Source: Cladorhizidae sp. MBARI D1340-BT2
Taxonomy: Eukaryota; Porifera; Demospongiae; Poecilosclerida; Cladorhizidae
Direction: 5' to 3'
Assembly: GCA_028752905.1 (NCBI GenBank)
Contig: JAQNBH010000012.1
Location: forward strand, 23,407,112 to 23,471,111
Length of the DNA stretch: 64,000 bases
Part shown: piece by piece, positions 12,052 to 24,349 of the stretch
Numbering within the stretch: the first letter of the stretch is position 1
How the letters are laid out: each line of letters starts with the position of its first letter
The notes under the pieces: model-generated
Told to the model about the DNA's origin: nothing
Database searches by the model: none
Seen by the model: only the letters and a program-made list of their open reading frames with translations
Position numbers and translations under genes: made by a program

Positions 12052-12500
12052 TTCCATAATACACACACCCCACTACTACCACAAGTGATGCACAACCCAA
12101 CCCAACTCAAACTCATACACCATCCTAAACCAGCAACTCATATACGCACACCCCACTATACCAATCATACCCACACCACTCCCACCACCCCAAATCAAAC
12201 ATACATCACTTCACCACCCTATCCCATAAACACACCACCCCCACCATCCCAATCAAATGACACACACACCACCTCAACCCACACAAACACACCACTACCC
12301 CACTTCACTTATCCCACAACCCCAACCCATACACACAAACACCACCTCATACACACACACCATGTCTACATCTTGCACACACCTCTCCCACTACCAAACT
12401 CATACACACACCACACAACTCACACCCTCTACCCACCAACTAAATCAAGCACACACTAACCCCCACCACCATAACTCACATACACATTACTCCAATTAGT
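12052..12500. repeat. G-poor CA/CCC tract, unit 1
   Basis: Plus strand is almost free of G: strings of ACACACC, CCCAAC and CATACAC. It is open as His/Thr/Pro-rich peptides in two frames only because of composition. Recurs at 25388, 39231, 48245 and 56914. Confidence 0.8.
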
Positions 12501-13267
12501 TCCAACACAAAAACATTCTTTATTTAGCACCCTCCCTCACACTTAGTGCCCCATCCTCCCTCCCTTCCCTCCTATCCCAAAACACAGGTACACCACTCCC
12601 TCGAGGTTTATATAACTCAGGAGACCCAGGCGGAAGGAGTGGTACCCTTTGCTTCTGTCCCCGAGCCCCATCCCAAAATGAACAGTGTTTGTTTAGATAC
12701 ACAGTGGCGCACATGGATAGCCACACCCACTAATATTAAACATGGATGAAATATTATCCAAGCTTTTTGAAACTAGTGAAAGCGAAACTTATAAACCACA
12801 AAAAAATTCAGTCCTATTCCTATAGCCGCCAGTGACCTGCACTAATTAAAGGTTTTCTCACCCTCACTGCCACTACCAGGCTGATCACCTGAACCAAAAG
12901 CACTAACACAGTCAAAACAATAACATTTACTATGTATTAGCTAAATAAAATTAATGATTAATAAGCAATATAGCTAGTACTTCATTGATCTTAACCAGTG
13001 TATGAAAAAATGCTTACCTCAAACATTTATGCTAAATAAAATAAATAAAAAATCCTGTACGCTCAATTTCTTCTGACGCATCATTTGTATGCTCTGTATT
13101 TTCTATTTCTGCATCAGCAAGTAACTAGCAACCTTTCCATTCTGGCAGCTGCGATATGAAAGTTGATTTGTACCGATGACTTATCTTTCTTAAAAAAATT
13201 TGCCAATAATTTAACTGAATCAATCAATGCTTTGGTCTTCAGGGGCATATGAAGACAAGGAGACAAT
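12501..13267. other. Pre-array flank, unit 1
   Basis: Conserved lead-in to every array: CCACTCCCTCGAGGTTT, TTTTGAAACTTGTGAAAGCG-like, ATCCTGTACGCTCAATTTCT and GGCAGCTGCGATATGAAAG. No coding potential seen. This copy has no MITE at 12580, so it is the empty-site reference for the insertions at 26154, 39670 and 48688. Confidence 0.6.
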
Positions 13268-13838
13268 GCAAAACATTTATACTCACTGGCAACACATTTA
13301 TACTCACTGCAACACATTTATACTCGCTGGCAACTCATTTATACTCACTGGCAACACATTTATACTCACTGGCAACTCATTTATACTCACTGGCAACACA
13401 TTTATACTCACTGGCAACACATTTATACTCACTGGCAACACATTTATCTCACTGGCAACACATTTATACTCATTGGCAACAAATTTATGCTCACTGGCAA
13501 CACATTTATACTCACTGGCAACACATTTATGCTCACTGGCAAGATATTTATACTCACTGGAAACACATTTATACTAACTGGCAACACATTTATATTCACA
13601 GGCAACATATTTATACTCACTGGCAACTCATTTATACTCACTGGCAACACATTTATACTCACTGGCAACTCATTTATACTCACTGGCAACACATTTATAC
13701 TCACTGGCAACACATTTATACTCACTGGCAACACATTTATACTCACTGGCAACTCATTTATACTCACTGGCAACACATTTATACTCACTGGCAACACATT
13801 TATACTCACTGGCAACACATTTATACTCACTGGCAACA
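13268..13838. repeat. 21-bp minisatellite array 2 (~27 monomers)
   Basis: The same monomer as array 1, with a higher share of the ACTCATTT variant. Preceded by AGACAAGGAGACAATGCA and followed by ACATGTGTCACTTGAAATGC. Confidence 0.97.
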
Positions 13839-14150
13839 TGTGTCACTTGAAATGCATGTGATTCATGATCTGTCAGCCAGTTATGGGTCTAATTTCATAC
13901 CATGGTCTTGAGAATTGAGATTCAGCAGTCGGGCAGCTCCAGGCCTGCATCAGTCTGATGCATGACTGTGCTTATTCACTCTAGCATTCAATCAAGTCAG
14001 GAATCACATGCATTTACCCAAGCCTAACAGAACACACTTACCCTGCACAACCAATAATTAACACTCACCCTCATGTTAATGTATGAGACCTCTCACCTCA
14101 CCCTTATATTGGTATTAACATGATTGCATAGTACACACTCATTGGTTATT

Positions 14151-14444
14151 TGTGGTGGAAGCATCCTCAAAACATGCTCCACAGCAAATCTTTTACCAGC
14201 TTCTTCTGGGATGCTTCAACCAACTACACAATAGTTACTTAAATCTTTGTCCCTAGCAGTACACAATGTCGCACTTTTGTTTGGCTTGATAGTTGATGGT
14301 GGGAGGCTACTATCAAGCCAAACAAAAGTGCTACACAGTGTACTGCTAGGGACAATTAAACAACAATTGTGTAGCTGGTTGAAACAGCCCAGAAGAGGCT
14401 GGTAAAAGATTTGCTGTGCATGTTTAGAGGATGCTTCCACCACA
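14151..14444. repeat. ~294-bp near-perfect inverted repeat
   Basis: The left arm starts TGTGGTGGAAGCATCCTC at 14151 and the right arm ends GAGGATGCTTCCACCACA at 14444. The arms pair through AGCAAATCTTTTACCAGC, the CTACACAA region, TTGTCCCTAGCAGTACAC and GGCTTGATAG, meeting near 14297. It lies inside the LTR-like block of type A units (other copies 915-1130, 31205-31305 right arm only, 50543-50806). Confidence 0.93.
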
Positions 14445-14479
14445 CATTGCTTTGGTAGTGAGGAACAAAGACCCAGTCA

Positions 14480-16345
14480 CACTAAGTTGGCACTATGGTT
14501 GACAAATACCTCACTTGGTCATCTAGTACTCAGAAAATATAAGAGAAGGACCCCTTACCAACAGACACATAATCATGATGTCAAGAAGCTGGGACCAGCC
14601 AAGTGTCCTAAAGAGAAAGTATACCTTTGCTGTCCCACCTGCCATCACTCACATGACTACCTGGTACAGGGCTTACTGAATGGCAAGGATGCAACCATCA
14701 AGTTAGACACAGCAGCTTCACACTCTGTGGTTTCCAAGACTGCACTTCTGGAAGGAGGAGAGAAGCTATCCTTAGTAAGGGTGACTGGTCCACTCAAGGA
14801 ATTTGACATAGCAAACATAAACATTGACATAGGTGGGAGACAGCAAAACTTCAAGGAGCTGTGGCTGATGGTATCACTGCTGATATTCTAATGGGTCAAG
14901 ATGCTCCCTTCCTAAACCACTTACTTGAGCCATTAGTGAAAGAGAGACTGACGATTTAAACACAAGCTATGTTGGTACAGACAAGACAAGCTGCAGAGCA
15001 AGAGCAACAACACTTGCAGGCTGATGAGATAGCTACAGTGAACTCAGGAGAAATACTCACACCATGGGAGGAGTTAGTTGGAAATGACAGCGATATTTTG
15101 GTTGACCTGGATCAGAAACCCAGATAAAGCAAATGACAAAAATGAAAAGATGCTTAAGGCTTTGTCACTATCCCATCTGTCATTCCTGAGATGAACACCT
15201 CCTCTAAATTAGATGAGAACACACCCTCTCAACCAGATAAGACTACACTCACTCGACCAGATGAGAATACACGTCTCAACCAGAGGATAACGCATACTCT
15301 CAAATGAAAAGATGCTTAAGGCTTTGTCACTAATACACGCCCTCTCAACCAGATGAGAACACAACCTCTAAAATAGGTGTTGATGAACATGGTTGCCAGA
15401 CTTTAGTGCTGAGCTACAGAACAACTCATACTTGCACAAAGAGTGAGAATCGCTGAACCAGGGGAAGTCTGAATAGTTTTGTGAGGTTGGATTGTTGTTT
15501 AGATGTCGACATGACAAGTTAGACAATGAAATGCACCAACCAGTGTTGCCAGGCAACAGACAACAGTAAGCCATAGCTCACACACTCCACATGACCGGTC
15601 ACCTCGGGTACAACAAAGCCAGACACAGACTGTTGGCCCACTTTTACTGGCCAGGCCTCAGCCGGGATGTGAATCAAGCCTGTTTAACAACCATGAGGGA
15701 GAACCTGGAACAGATGCAGCATATAGCACCAGTTACATACAGAGTGCACATGCATGACAGAAAGAAAAGGCATAGAATTATTCATGTCAATATAATGAAG
15801 TCTTTGCACAGTCCAGTGGCATCTGTATTTTCTGTCACCTTAACAGATGAAGAAACTCTGCAGGGACTTCTCTTACCAACCCTATGAGAATCAGATTCAA
15901 AAGCTCTCATGGGATAAAGCTTAAATGATGGACAGACTTCACAGCTCCAATGCTTGATGGATACTTCCCCAACAGTCTTCACAAATATCTCTGGGGAAAC
16001 CACGGCAGTGGGACATGCCATTGAGACCAAGCAAGCCCAGCCCAACAGGATTCCGCCAAGCAAGTCCCCAAGAGTTGTGAAGATGGCATTCACAAGGAAA
16101 TCCAGACATTGTTGGAACATAATATTATGGAACCATCTAAGACCCTCTGGTCATTTCCAATCCTAACAGTGAGGAAGGACGAAATGGTAAGGATGTGCAT
16201 TGATTAGAGCTAATTGAATGCATTGACACGAGCCGACCAACAGCCAAACAAGACAAGTATTGTTCGCAGATCAGAAGTGACAATTTCTACACACTCTCCT
16301 GCTAACTACTCCATACTCCTTAAGGAAGGGGTGCGGGCAGAGGCC
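14480..16345 (+). pseudogene. Gmr1-like pol remnant, copy 2
   Basis: Protease open frame 14487-14891 with LDTAASHSVVSKT at about residue 74; the conserved C-terminal stretch (ADILLGQDAPFLNHLLE) lies one frame over. Linker 14960-15480. Integrase zinc region 15590-15680 (GHLGYNKARHRLLAHFYW) is joined in frame to the post-core region (LTTMRENLEQMQHIAPVTYR), so the DDE core is deleted. Integrase tail to about 15800, then RT start 15950-16210 (LPV/TVRKDEMVRMCID) and the purine tract 16322-16343. Dead copy. Confidence 0.85.
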
Positions 16346-16600
16346 CAAGCCTAACTGGCAACACTTGGCCTACACAATCAACAATTTACACTCACTCACA
16401 TGTTAATGTGTGAAACCTCTCACCTCACACCTCACACATTAATGACTTGTATTTGATTGGTTATTTGTAATTACCTTATTTACGTAAATGTAAATGAAAT
16501 GTGTTGACAGTGAGTGTAAATGTGTTGCCTTGTTTCTCACCCTGATGAAGAATGAGCATTGAGGTAGAAACAGTCTAAAACATAACAAAATACTCATTAA
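16346..16600 (+). mobile_element. LTR-like block (3' side), unit 2
   Basis: CCCAAGCCTAACTGGCAACA gives the uninterrupted (empty) site for the PIF-like MITE of units 1 and 3. Contains GACAGTGAGTGTAAATGTGT, a reverse-complement minisatellite monomer, then CACCCTGATGAAGAATGAGC. Confidence 0.55.
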
Positions 16601-17441
16601 AGAATAAATCTAATGATGAAAGTTAACACTCAAGAAAAATGGATGTTGCCACTTCTCCCTCCATTGATTGCTGGAAGCTATTCCCATTGTAAAATCTCCA
16701 CGAAGGTGTGAGGAAGCCATAAAGTTCATAGCATAGCAATCCCAATGATAAGTTAGCTTATTCTAGCTAACTAAATTTGGTGAGCACAGTGAAGTTGTTC
16801 TTCAGATGCCTCTAGATTTGCTAGTCTGCACATGCGTCCCCTTAATGGCATCTTTCTTACTGCTGTAAGTAAAGCAGAAGATGCCATGACTCAATTTCTG
16901 TCCTCCATTGTTAACTTTACAGAGCAATGTGGAGGGGTAAGGACAAGTGAAGAGCAAGCACGAGGAAAAGGGATTGAAAAGTTATGCTAATTACAGGCCA
17001 GAACATTTCACATGTCCCAGGAGAAATGGAGCTGGTCTGAAGACTTTGGAGGACTTCTCATGAATACCTAACAGAACATCACATAACCACACTAGCTTTG
17101 AAGTCACATGTTCTAGCTTATATGTTTTTTTCTGTCCTGATGAGTTTATGCCGAGTATTGAACCTGTGAATACACATTATTTTAAGAGTCTTTATCTATA
17201 ATGACTTCAATACAAACTACGCACCTGCAAAGAAGCATTTACGCATTCGAATCGTGCAAATATGGTTGAACAGTTCCAAAAGTGTTCAGGATTGTTCTAC
17301 CTTATGTAATATCTAGATAAACAAGAACTATGTTTATATAGCAAAAATATAATACTTGTAAAAAGGAAGATAAACAAGACTGTGCCCATGTAGACTAAGG
17401 GTGAACATCCTTTACCACTTAAAATATACACACAAACACAA
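16601..17441. other. Intergenic part of the A unit, unit 2
   Basis: Homologous to 4761-5592 and 53346-53937. A short conserved minus-strand peptide lies near 16830-16890; otherwise nothing is recognised. Confidence 0.4.
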
Positions 17442-18540
17442 TCAGCTAGACCAACCTTTGATGCTTAAGATGGAAATAATGTCTTCAGCACTTTTCTCAA
17501 AATCTCCCTCCACACATACTCGAAGAAGATTCCTGTAAGTCTTTGGATAACCAGCTTTAGACCTCCAACACTCCAGAAGAGCCCACCTGTAAATAGTGTG
17601 GATCTAGAATATCACATTTTAAATTCTCGCATTTAGCATTGTAATACCTTTGTAGGCCAAGACTATCCCAGTGTAAGGTCCTAATTTGGTCCACGTCCGA
17701 CAAGTTCAGTCCTAACAGATATACCTTATCTTTCAAACCATACAGTCTTGCAGAAATTCGACCTAGGTCTACGTCTGACATTATCTCATCATCTAGGTAA
17801 CCATGGTTGCACTCTGGAACTTTGGCCAGCAGTTTGCCATATTTCTACAACAATAAATAGAATAACAGCAAAAACAACTAATTTAGCATGAAGACCACAT
17901 GGCTTCATAGAGACATTTGTGTTGGGGACAGAGTGAGGGTTCATATCCAGTATTACTACCTGGAGAGCATTATCATGACATATGGGTAGATGAAGTTTGA
18001 GAAGATAAGTCTTTGAAATAGATAAGTAACACTAACCTGGCTAGGCTCAGGTGAATCACAATTGAAGGACCTGAACTGACTTCAGCAGGTTTTAGTGCAA
18101 TTTTGACATATTCAAAGAGTAAAATTGTGGGAATGTATTATACATGTTGTCTACTTAATTGCCAAGTTCATTAACTGCAATTGTCAATCAACTAACATTA
18201 GTTAAAACAAATTGTCAATGCATACAATATATATACCTATTATGACACCATACTTTTTTTAAATCCTTGTAGTGTAGTTGGGAGATGGGGTAATCCCTGA
18301 TCCCCTGACTCCCTGTGAAATACTGATAGATGGTTTTGCTAACCTGTGCCTTGATGCTGCTTGAGAATGCAGTGATGGCAGCTGCTTCTTCATTAGTTCT
18401 TCCAGTAACATCTGCAGCAACAACAGCTAGTCAATGAGTGGATTATTTGTGTGAGTGCATCAATGGAAGGTTTTATTTACACTACTACTAAACATACCAA
18501 GCAAGTGTATGTCCACAAGTGAACCATAAACTCTGGTTGT
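17442..18540 (-). CDS. Death-domain protein, copy 2 (last five exons open)
   Basis: Minus-strand exons 18540-18498, 18411-18344, 18075-18037, 17844-17648 and 17586-17442, total 492 nt = 163 codons plus stop, with all phases compatible. Introns are GT-AG (donors GTATGTTTAG, GTTAGC, GTTAGTG and GTATTAC; last intron 61 bp). Exon 2 gives DVTGRTNEEAAAITAFSSSI; exon 3 SFNCDSPEPSQ. Exons 4-5 make a six-helix Death-fold pattern: DVDLGRISARLYG, YLLGLNLSDVDQI, RWALLECWRSKAGYPKTYRN, SAEDIISIL. Death domains mediate homotypic assembly of apoptosis and immune signalling complexes. The 5' exons were not identified. The start is not defined: the range begins at the first exon that could be placed. Confidence 0.6.
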
Positions 18541-19206
18541 CTATCACCACTTCTAACCAAACCACCAGAGCAACTAAGCTCTTACTAAACAAATAATGCA
18601 CACACATTGAATCTTCTACCATGTAAATGAATGCCTTGAATTTTTTATTAGACAGGAGCAGAGAGCTATACTTCTGTTACATGAGCCACATGAAGAAGGA
18701 GAGTCCCATGTCATGAGTCACAGTAAGAAAATACTGAATACCTGAGCTACACCAATAAAGACGAGCAGGTACTGTTTGCTGGAAGGTATAGGTTCCTGTG
18801 CAGCTCCACTCAAAATAAGAGCTTCAATAAATAGTAGGATCAGCCAGAAAGAGAATGTTCAAGATGGTACTGGCGATTTTCAGCAATTTTTTTTTGAAGT
18901 GGAAGTTGTAAACTCTTGCAACCAAAACTTATGTAATAGTAAATATTCCCATAGCACTAGCCCTGTTGCTAGACTCCCCTAGCCTCAGCCCCAACATTAG
19001 ACACACCATACCTCTAGTCACAGCCCTAGCCTGACACCGTAGTTCTATACCTGCCCCAACACCCAACATCAGACATTCCCATATCCATATCTCAAATCCC
19101 ACAGCCAGCTAGTCCAGCCCCACATCTAGCCCTAGATAACTGTACACACAAAGACCCCCACACTGCATATTTCCATACTCTTATGCGGACATTTTAACAC
19201 TGCACA
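18541..19206. other. Distal Death-gene block, unit 2 (truncated)
   Basis: Shorter than its sisters; ends abruptly near 19206, where it joins post-array flank (ACATGTGTCAAATGAAATGC) with no minisatellite between. This is a unit boundary that has lost its array. Confidence 0.5.
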
Positions 19207-19883
19207 TTTCTTTTACATGTGTCAAATGAAATGCATGTGATTCATGACCTGTCAGCCAGTGATGGGTCTAGTTTCACACCATGGTCTTGAGAGTTGAGAT
19301 TCAGCAGTCGGGCAGCTCCAGGCCTGCATCAGTCTAATGATGACTGTGCTTATACACTCTAGCATTCAATCAAGTCGATGCATTTACCCAAGCCTAACAG
19401 ACAACACTAAGTCAGCATAACCAATAATTTACACTCTCCCACATATTAATCTGTGGGACATCTCACCTCACATTTATACTGGTAATAACAGTACACACAC
19501 TTGTGGTATTTGTAGTCAGACTCATTACCATATTTGGTTATTGTACAACCACGGCTGATGAACCTATTTAAGTGAACCGCTGAGGTTTGGGATAGAGAAC
19601 TAGTCAACAGGATTCTGTTCTGTTCCACCTGGTCATCTTCATATATGATTCAGTTGTAGTTTAACATATTCTTAGTATTTTTGCACCTTGTTTCTCTAAT
19701 TATTTCTCTAATTAATATTTAAGCTATAATCAGAGAACTCTATTGTAGCTTAATGACAACTAGCAGTTATCTGGTAGAGAAAGGATTGCAAAACCCTAAG
19801 ATATAGTGACAAGTTAACCGAATGAACCTCGACCATTGATTAGACCATTCAGCCAGAGCCTACATATTAGTCAAGATTAGCAT
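19207..19883 (+). mobile_element. Post-array flank and LTR-like leader of pol copy 3
   Basis: After the flank, the LTR-like block starts at 19387 (CCCAAGCCTAACAGACAACA). Unlike type A units it lacks the inverted repeat and continues through a TATTTAAG box (19565-19572) to TTCTGTTCTGTTCCACCTGG and the leader before the first Met at 19884. Homologous leaders: 42772-43280 and 58619-59150. LTR limits not resolved. Confidence 0.5.
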
Positions 19884-21253
19884 GTGTTTGATCCGACTAG
19901 AAGGACTGGACCTCCGCATAGCGTGAGCAGATACCAGAGTCAGGCAGAGCAACAGACCAGACCAGCTGCGCACCAACTAGAAATATTGCCAGCTGTTGTT
20001 GGTATTGACTATTTGAATTGTCACTACAAAGACATATTGTTGTTGGCTACAACCGTTACAGGTTTGTTGTTAGCAGCCAAGTACACTAAAGAGAAATTAT
20101 ATCTTTGTCGTCCCACCTGCCATCACTCACATGATTACTTGGTACAGGGCATATTGAATGCAAGTTAGACACCGTAGCTTCAAATTCTGTGGTTACCAAG
20201 ACTGCACTTCCAGAAGGCTATTTGGCGGGAGTATGGGTGAAGGTCCACACAAGGAATTTGACTTAGCAAACATAAACATTGACATGGTGGGAGATTGCAA
20301 AACTTCAAGGAGCTGTGGCTGATGGCATCACTGTTGATGTTCTACTGGGTCAAGATGCTCCCTTCCTAAACCACTTACTTGAGCCATTAGTGAAAGAGAG
20401 ACTGACGATTTAAACACAAGCTATGTTGGTACAGACAAGACAAGCTGCAGAGCAAGAGCAACAACACTTGCAGGCTGATGAGATAGCTACAGTGAACTCA
20501 GGAGAAATACTCACACCATGGGAGGAGTTAGTTGGAAATGACAGCGATATTTTGGTTGACCTGGATCAGAAACCCAGATAAAGCAAATGACAAAAATGAA
20601 AAGATGCTTAAGGCTTTGTCACTATCCCATCTGTCATTCCTGAGATGAACACCTCCTCTAAATTAGATGAGAACACACCCTCGCAACCAGATAAGACTGC
20701 ACTCACTCGACCAGATGAGAATACACCTCTCAACCAGAGGATAGCGCATACTCTCAAATATATGAGAACACGCCCTCTCAACCAGATGAGAACACAACCT
20801 CTAAATTAGGTGTTGATGAACACGGTTGCCAGACTTTAGTGCTGAGCTACAGAACAACTCATACTTGCACAAAGAGTGAGAATCGCTGAACCAGGGGAAG
20901 TCTGATTAGTTTTGTGAGGTTGGATTGTTGTTTAGATGTCGACACGACAAGTTAGACAATGAAATGCACCAACCAGTGTTGCCAGGCAACAGACAACAGC
21001 AAGCCATAGCTCAGACACTCCACATGACAGGTCAGCTCGGGTACAACAAAGCCAGACACAGACTGTTGGCCCACTTTTACTGGCCAGGCCTCAGCCGGGA
21101 TGTGAATCAAGCCTGTGAATCCTGCGCTAAATGCCAGAGGGGAAGTAGACGTACACAGACCCTGTCTCCACTAATCTCTATGCCAATTATCACAGAACTA
21201 CTGACTAGGGTAGCTTTTGATATAGTTGGCCCTTTGCCTCACACTAGAGCTAT
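19884..21253 (+). pseudogene. Gmr1-like pol remnant, copy 3, truncated in integrase
   Basis: The N-terminal frame 19884-20168 begins MFDPTRRTGPP and runs into the Cys/His segment LCRPTCHHSHDYLVQG that precedes the protease. The catalytic stretch is deleted or damaged near 20160-20190. Linker 20420-20880. Integrase zinc region and core start 20925-21253 are open (CESCAKCQRGSRR; AFDIVGPLPHTRA with the first catalytic Asp). At about 21253 the sequence switches to Death-gene 3' flank (CTATCTAGATACACAAGAAC). No RT remains. Confidence 0.8.
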
Positions 21254-21350
21254 CTAGATACACAAGAACTATGTTTATACAGCAAAAATATATACATGTA
21301 TACTTGTAAAAAAGAAGACTGTACGCATGTAGACTAAGGGTGACCACCCT

Positions 21351-22476
21351 TTACCACTTAAAATATACACACCAACACAACCAGCTAGACCAACCTTTGC
21401 TGCTTAAGATGGAAATAATCTCGTCAGCACATACCCCAAAATCCTCTTCAACACATACGCGAAGAAGATTCCTGTAAGTCTTTGGATAACCAGTTTTATA
21501 TCTCCAACACTCCAGAAGAGCCCAGCTGTAAATAGTGTGCATCTATAAAACCACATCCACAATTCATGCATTTAATTATAGTAGTACCTTTGTAGATCAG
21601 GACTGTATGTGGTCATTATGTGCTGCACCTCTGACAAGTTCAGTCCAAGCAGATATGCATCATGTACAACCAGTCTTGCAGAAATTCGACGTAGGTCCAC
21701 ACCAGACATTATCACATCATCTACGTAACCACGGTTGCACTTGGGAACTTTGGCCAGCAGTTCATCGTATTTCTACAATAATAACTAAAATAACAACAGA
21801 AACAACTAATTTAGCATGAAGATCATGGCTTCATAGAGACATTTTAGTTGCCAGGAAGAGTGGGGATGAGTGTCGAGCCTGGAATTGTTCATAGCTATCC
21901 TCACTACATGGACCCATTAGCCTGATTTTTGGTTAGATGAAGTTTATTAAGTTAAGTCTTCGAAATAGATAAGTAACACTAACCTGGCTAGGCTCAGGTG
22001 AATCACAATTGTAGGACTTGAACAGACTTTAGAAGGTTTTAGTGCAATTTTGACATATTCAAAGAGTAAAATCTTGAGAATGTATTATACATGTTGTCTA
22101 CTTAATTGCAAAGTTCATTAACTGCAATTGTAACATTAGCTGCAAAACAAATAGTGAATGCATACAATATACTTATTATGACACCACAATTTTTTTAAAT
22201 CCTTGTGGTGTAGGTGGGAGGTGGGGTAATCCCTGATCCCCTGACTCCCTGTTAAACCATGACAGCCGGTTTTGCTAACCTTTGCCTTGATCCTGCTTGA
22301 GAATGCAGTGATGGCAGCTACTTCTTCATTAGTTCTTCCAGTAACATCTGCAGCAACAACAGCTAGTCAATGAGTGGATTATTTGTGTGAGTGCATCAAT
22401 GGAAGGTTTTATTTACACTACTACTAAACATACCAAGCAAGTGTATGTCCACAAGTGAACCATAAACTCTGGTTGT
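21351..22476 (-). pseudogene. Death-domain gene, copy 3 (Death exons open, one acceptor lost)
   Basis: Exons 22476-22434, 22347-22280, about 22022-21984, 21772-21588 and 21525-21351. Exons 4 and 5 are open and in phase (AYLLGLNLSEVQHIMTTY; SWALLECWRYKTGYPKTYRN; CADEIISIL), with a readthrough end SSWLCWCVYFKW. At the exon 3 acceptor the CAG of its sisters reads CTG (near 22023), which would force another acceptor or exon skipping; skipping a 39-nt exon would keep the frame. The gene is abutted on its 3' side by the truncated retroelement at 21253. Confidence 0.55.
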
Positions 22477-23384
22477 CTATCACCACTTCTAACCAAACCA
22501 GCAAGAAAACCAGAGCTTAGCAACAACTAAGCTCTTACTAAACAAATAATGCACACACATTGAATCTTCTACCATGTAAATGAATGCTTTGCTTTATTTA
22601 TTAGACAGGGGCAGAGAGAAGATGCAGTAACTCTCATAAGCCAGACAAAGAAGAAGCTACTCTCATGAGTCACACAAAGAAAGAACAGGATTCCTGAGCC
22701 ACACCAAGAAAGAAGAGCAGGTAGTGTTTGCTGGAAGGTATAGGTGCCTGTGCAGCTTTCCTCAAAATAAGAGCTTCCATAAATGGTAGGATCAGCAAGA
22801 AAGAGAATGTTCAAGTTGGCAGCTGCGATTTTCATCATTTTTATTGAAGTGAAAGTTGTGCACCTCTACAAGCAAAACTTATGTGTAGTCCTAGCCCTGG
22901 CATTACACTCACACAGCCTCATTCCCAACATCACACATGCACACATCCATAATCAAAATACCACACTCAGCTAGCCCAACCCCCAGATCCAGCCCTAGAT
23001 AACTAGACACACAAACAAGCCTACACTGGACATCCCAGGCTGACACTATAATACCACACATGTCCATCACTCTCCGCAATAGACAGACCCAAACAAGAAC
23101 AGCAGCACAGAAAACAAGAACAAAATGTTAAGCAGAACAGACCAATCAACACCAGTCAATACATAGCAACATAACATTCTAAACTAAGGGTCAGGACTAA
23201 TTAACTCTTCCTGTAGTAATTAAACAAAAAGTAGATTATTTTCTCAGCTCATCTAGTTTTTTGGGTCTTTTCTGCTAGTCCTATCACACCCCTGGTCATC
23301 CACATCATCACATTATATCTCTGTAATCCCACCATTCACCATTACACATGGACCAATCACAGAAGTGCATGACATGCTTAACCT

Positions 23385-23417
<33 letters not shown>

Positions 23418-23900
23418 ACCATCAGCACCTCATTCTTACTGATGAAGATACCTATGTGTCAAAGGCATTGTAATGAGAATTTATTGATCCCTGTATCAAT
23501 TTAGTGCCTGCTATTATTACAGAGAGAAAGAAAAATAATAAGCTCCCTGGTATGGCCAAGAGCTACCCTCCTGCTAGAAGTAGTCTCTTCCTGAGGACCT
23601 GATGGGTCCCGGTGCTCCATACAGTGAGTGAGAAAGAGGAAGAGTTTGGTCTTGCTATCATCAATGACAAATGTGGCTTCATCCATCTCTTAACATCTCT
23701 TACTTCTGACATGAAGGGGAAAAGCACATCTCCAGCATCAGCACCTACAACACTGACTTACCACATGCACACACTATACTAGTACCACCACCAAGTACAA
23801 CTACACATTAGATAGCTTCATACTCCCTCAGGAAGGATACTTCACACCAGCTGACCTCCACCACACCCACTCATAGACACACCATTCAACCACCACAACT
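22477..23900. other. Distal Death-gene block, copy 3
   Basis: Candidate upstream exon on the minus strand around 22700-22850, after the acceptor-like TTTTGCTTGTAG, but no stable frame. A TA microsatellite lies at 23391-23416, and nearby is ACTGATGAAGATACCTATGT with the potential to fold a small GATAC/GTGTC hairpin. The segment at 23501-23690 is conserved among units without a recognised product. Confidence 0.4.
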
Positions 23901-24318
23901 CAGGCCCGTAGCAAGCAATTTTGATGTGGTCCGGCCAGGAAGTGGGTGTGGCCACGGGAGTGGCAGGATGTGGTACATTTTATTACTGATGATTGCTTAT
24001 TGCTATTGATTTTGGCTAAATAGGACTGATTCTGGCTGGGACACAAGTCCAGTAGTGAGTTTGTGTTAGTTATTTGAATGCAAGTCCATCATGTTGTTAA
24101 ATTGTATAGCCTGACAGACTGTAATAATGATGATTCCACTTCAAATGTCTTCTTTTCATGCTCCTCATCCAATATGTGTGTGTAAATTCTGTGGTGGTCA
24201 AGCAGGATATATATATCACCTTCAAAATTGCACAGTTTTGTCACGTAACTTACGCATTATAATATGTACATATTATTTCATTGCCCATTTAGAGGCACTG
24301 TTAAAAATATAAAAATTA

Positions 24319-24349
<31 letters not shown>

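Noticed and set aside
12037..12459. His/Thr/Pro-rich open frame
   Set aside because: Explained by G-poor composition; the corresponding frame is disrupted in sister tracts and there is no domain.
22569..22838. 89-codon minus-strand frame with hydrophobic segments as a membrane protein
   Set aside because: Frame is broken by indels in the sister units. The region may be an upstream exon of the Death-domain gene, but no frame is conserved enough to call.
23391..23416. TA microsatellite as a regulatory element
   Set aside because: Simple repeat of variable length in sister units, no supporting context.
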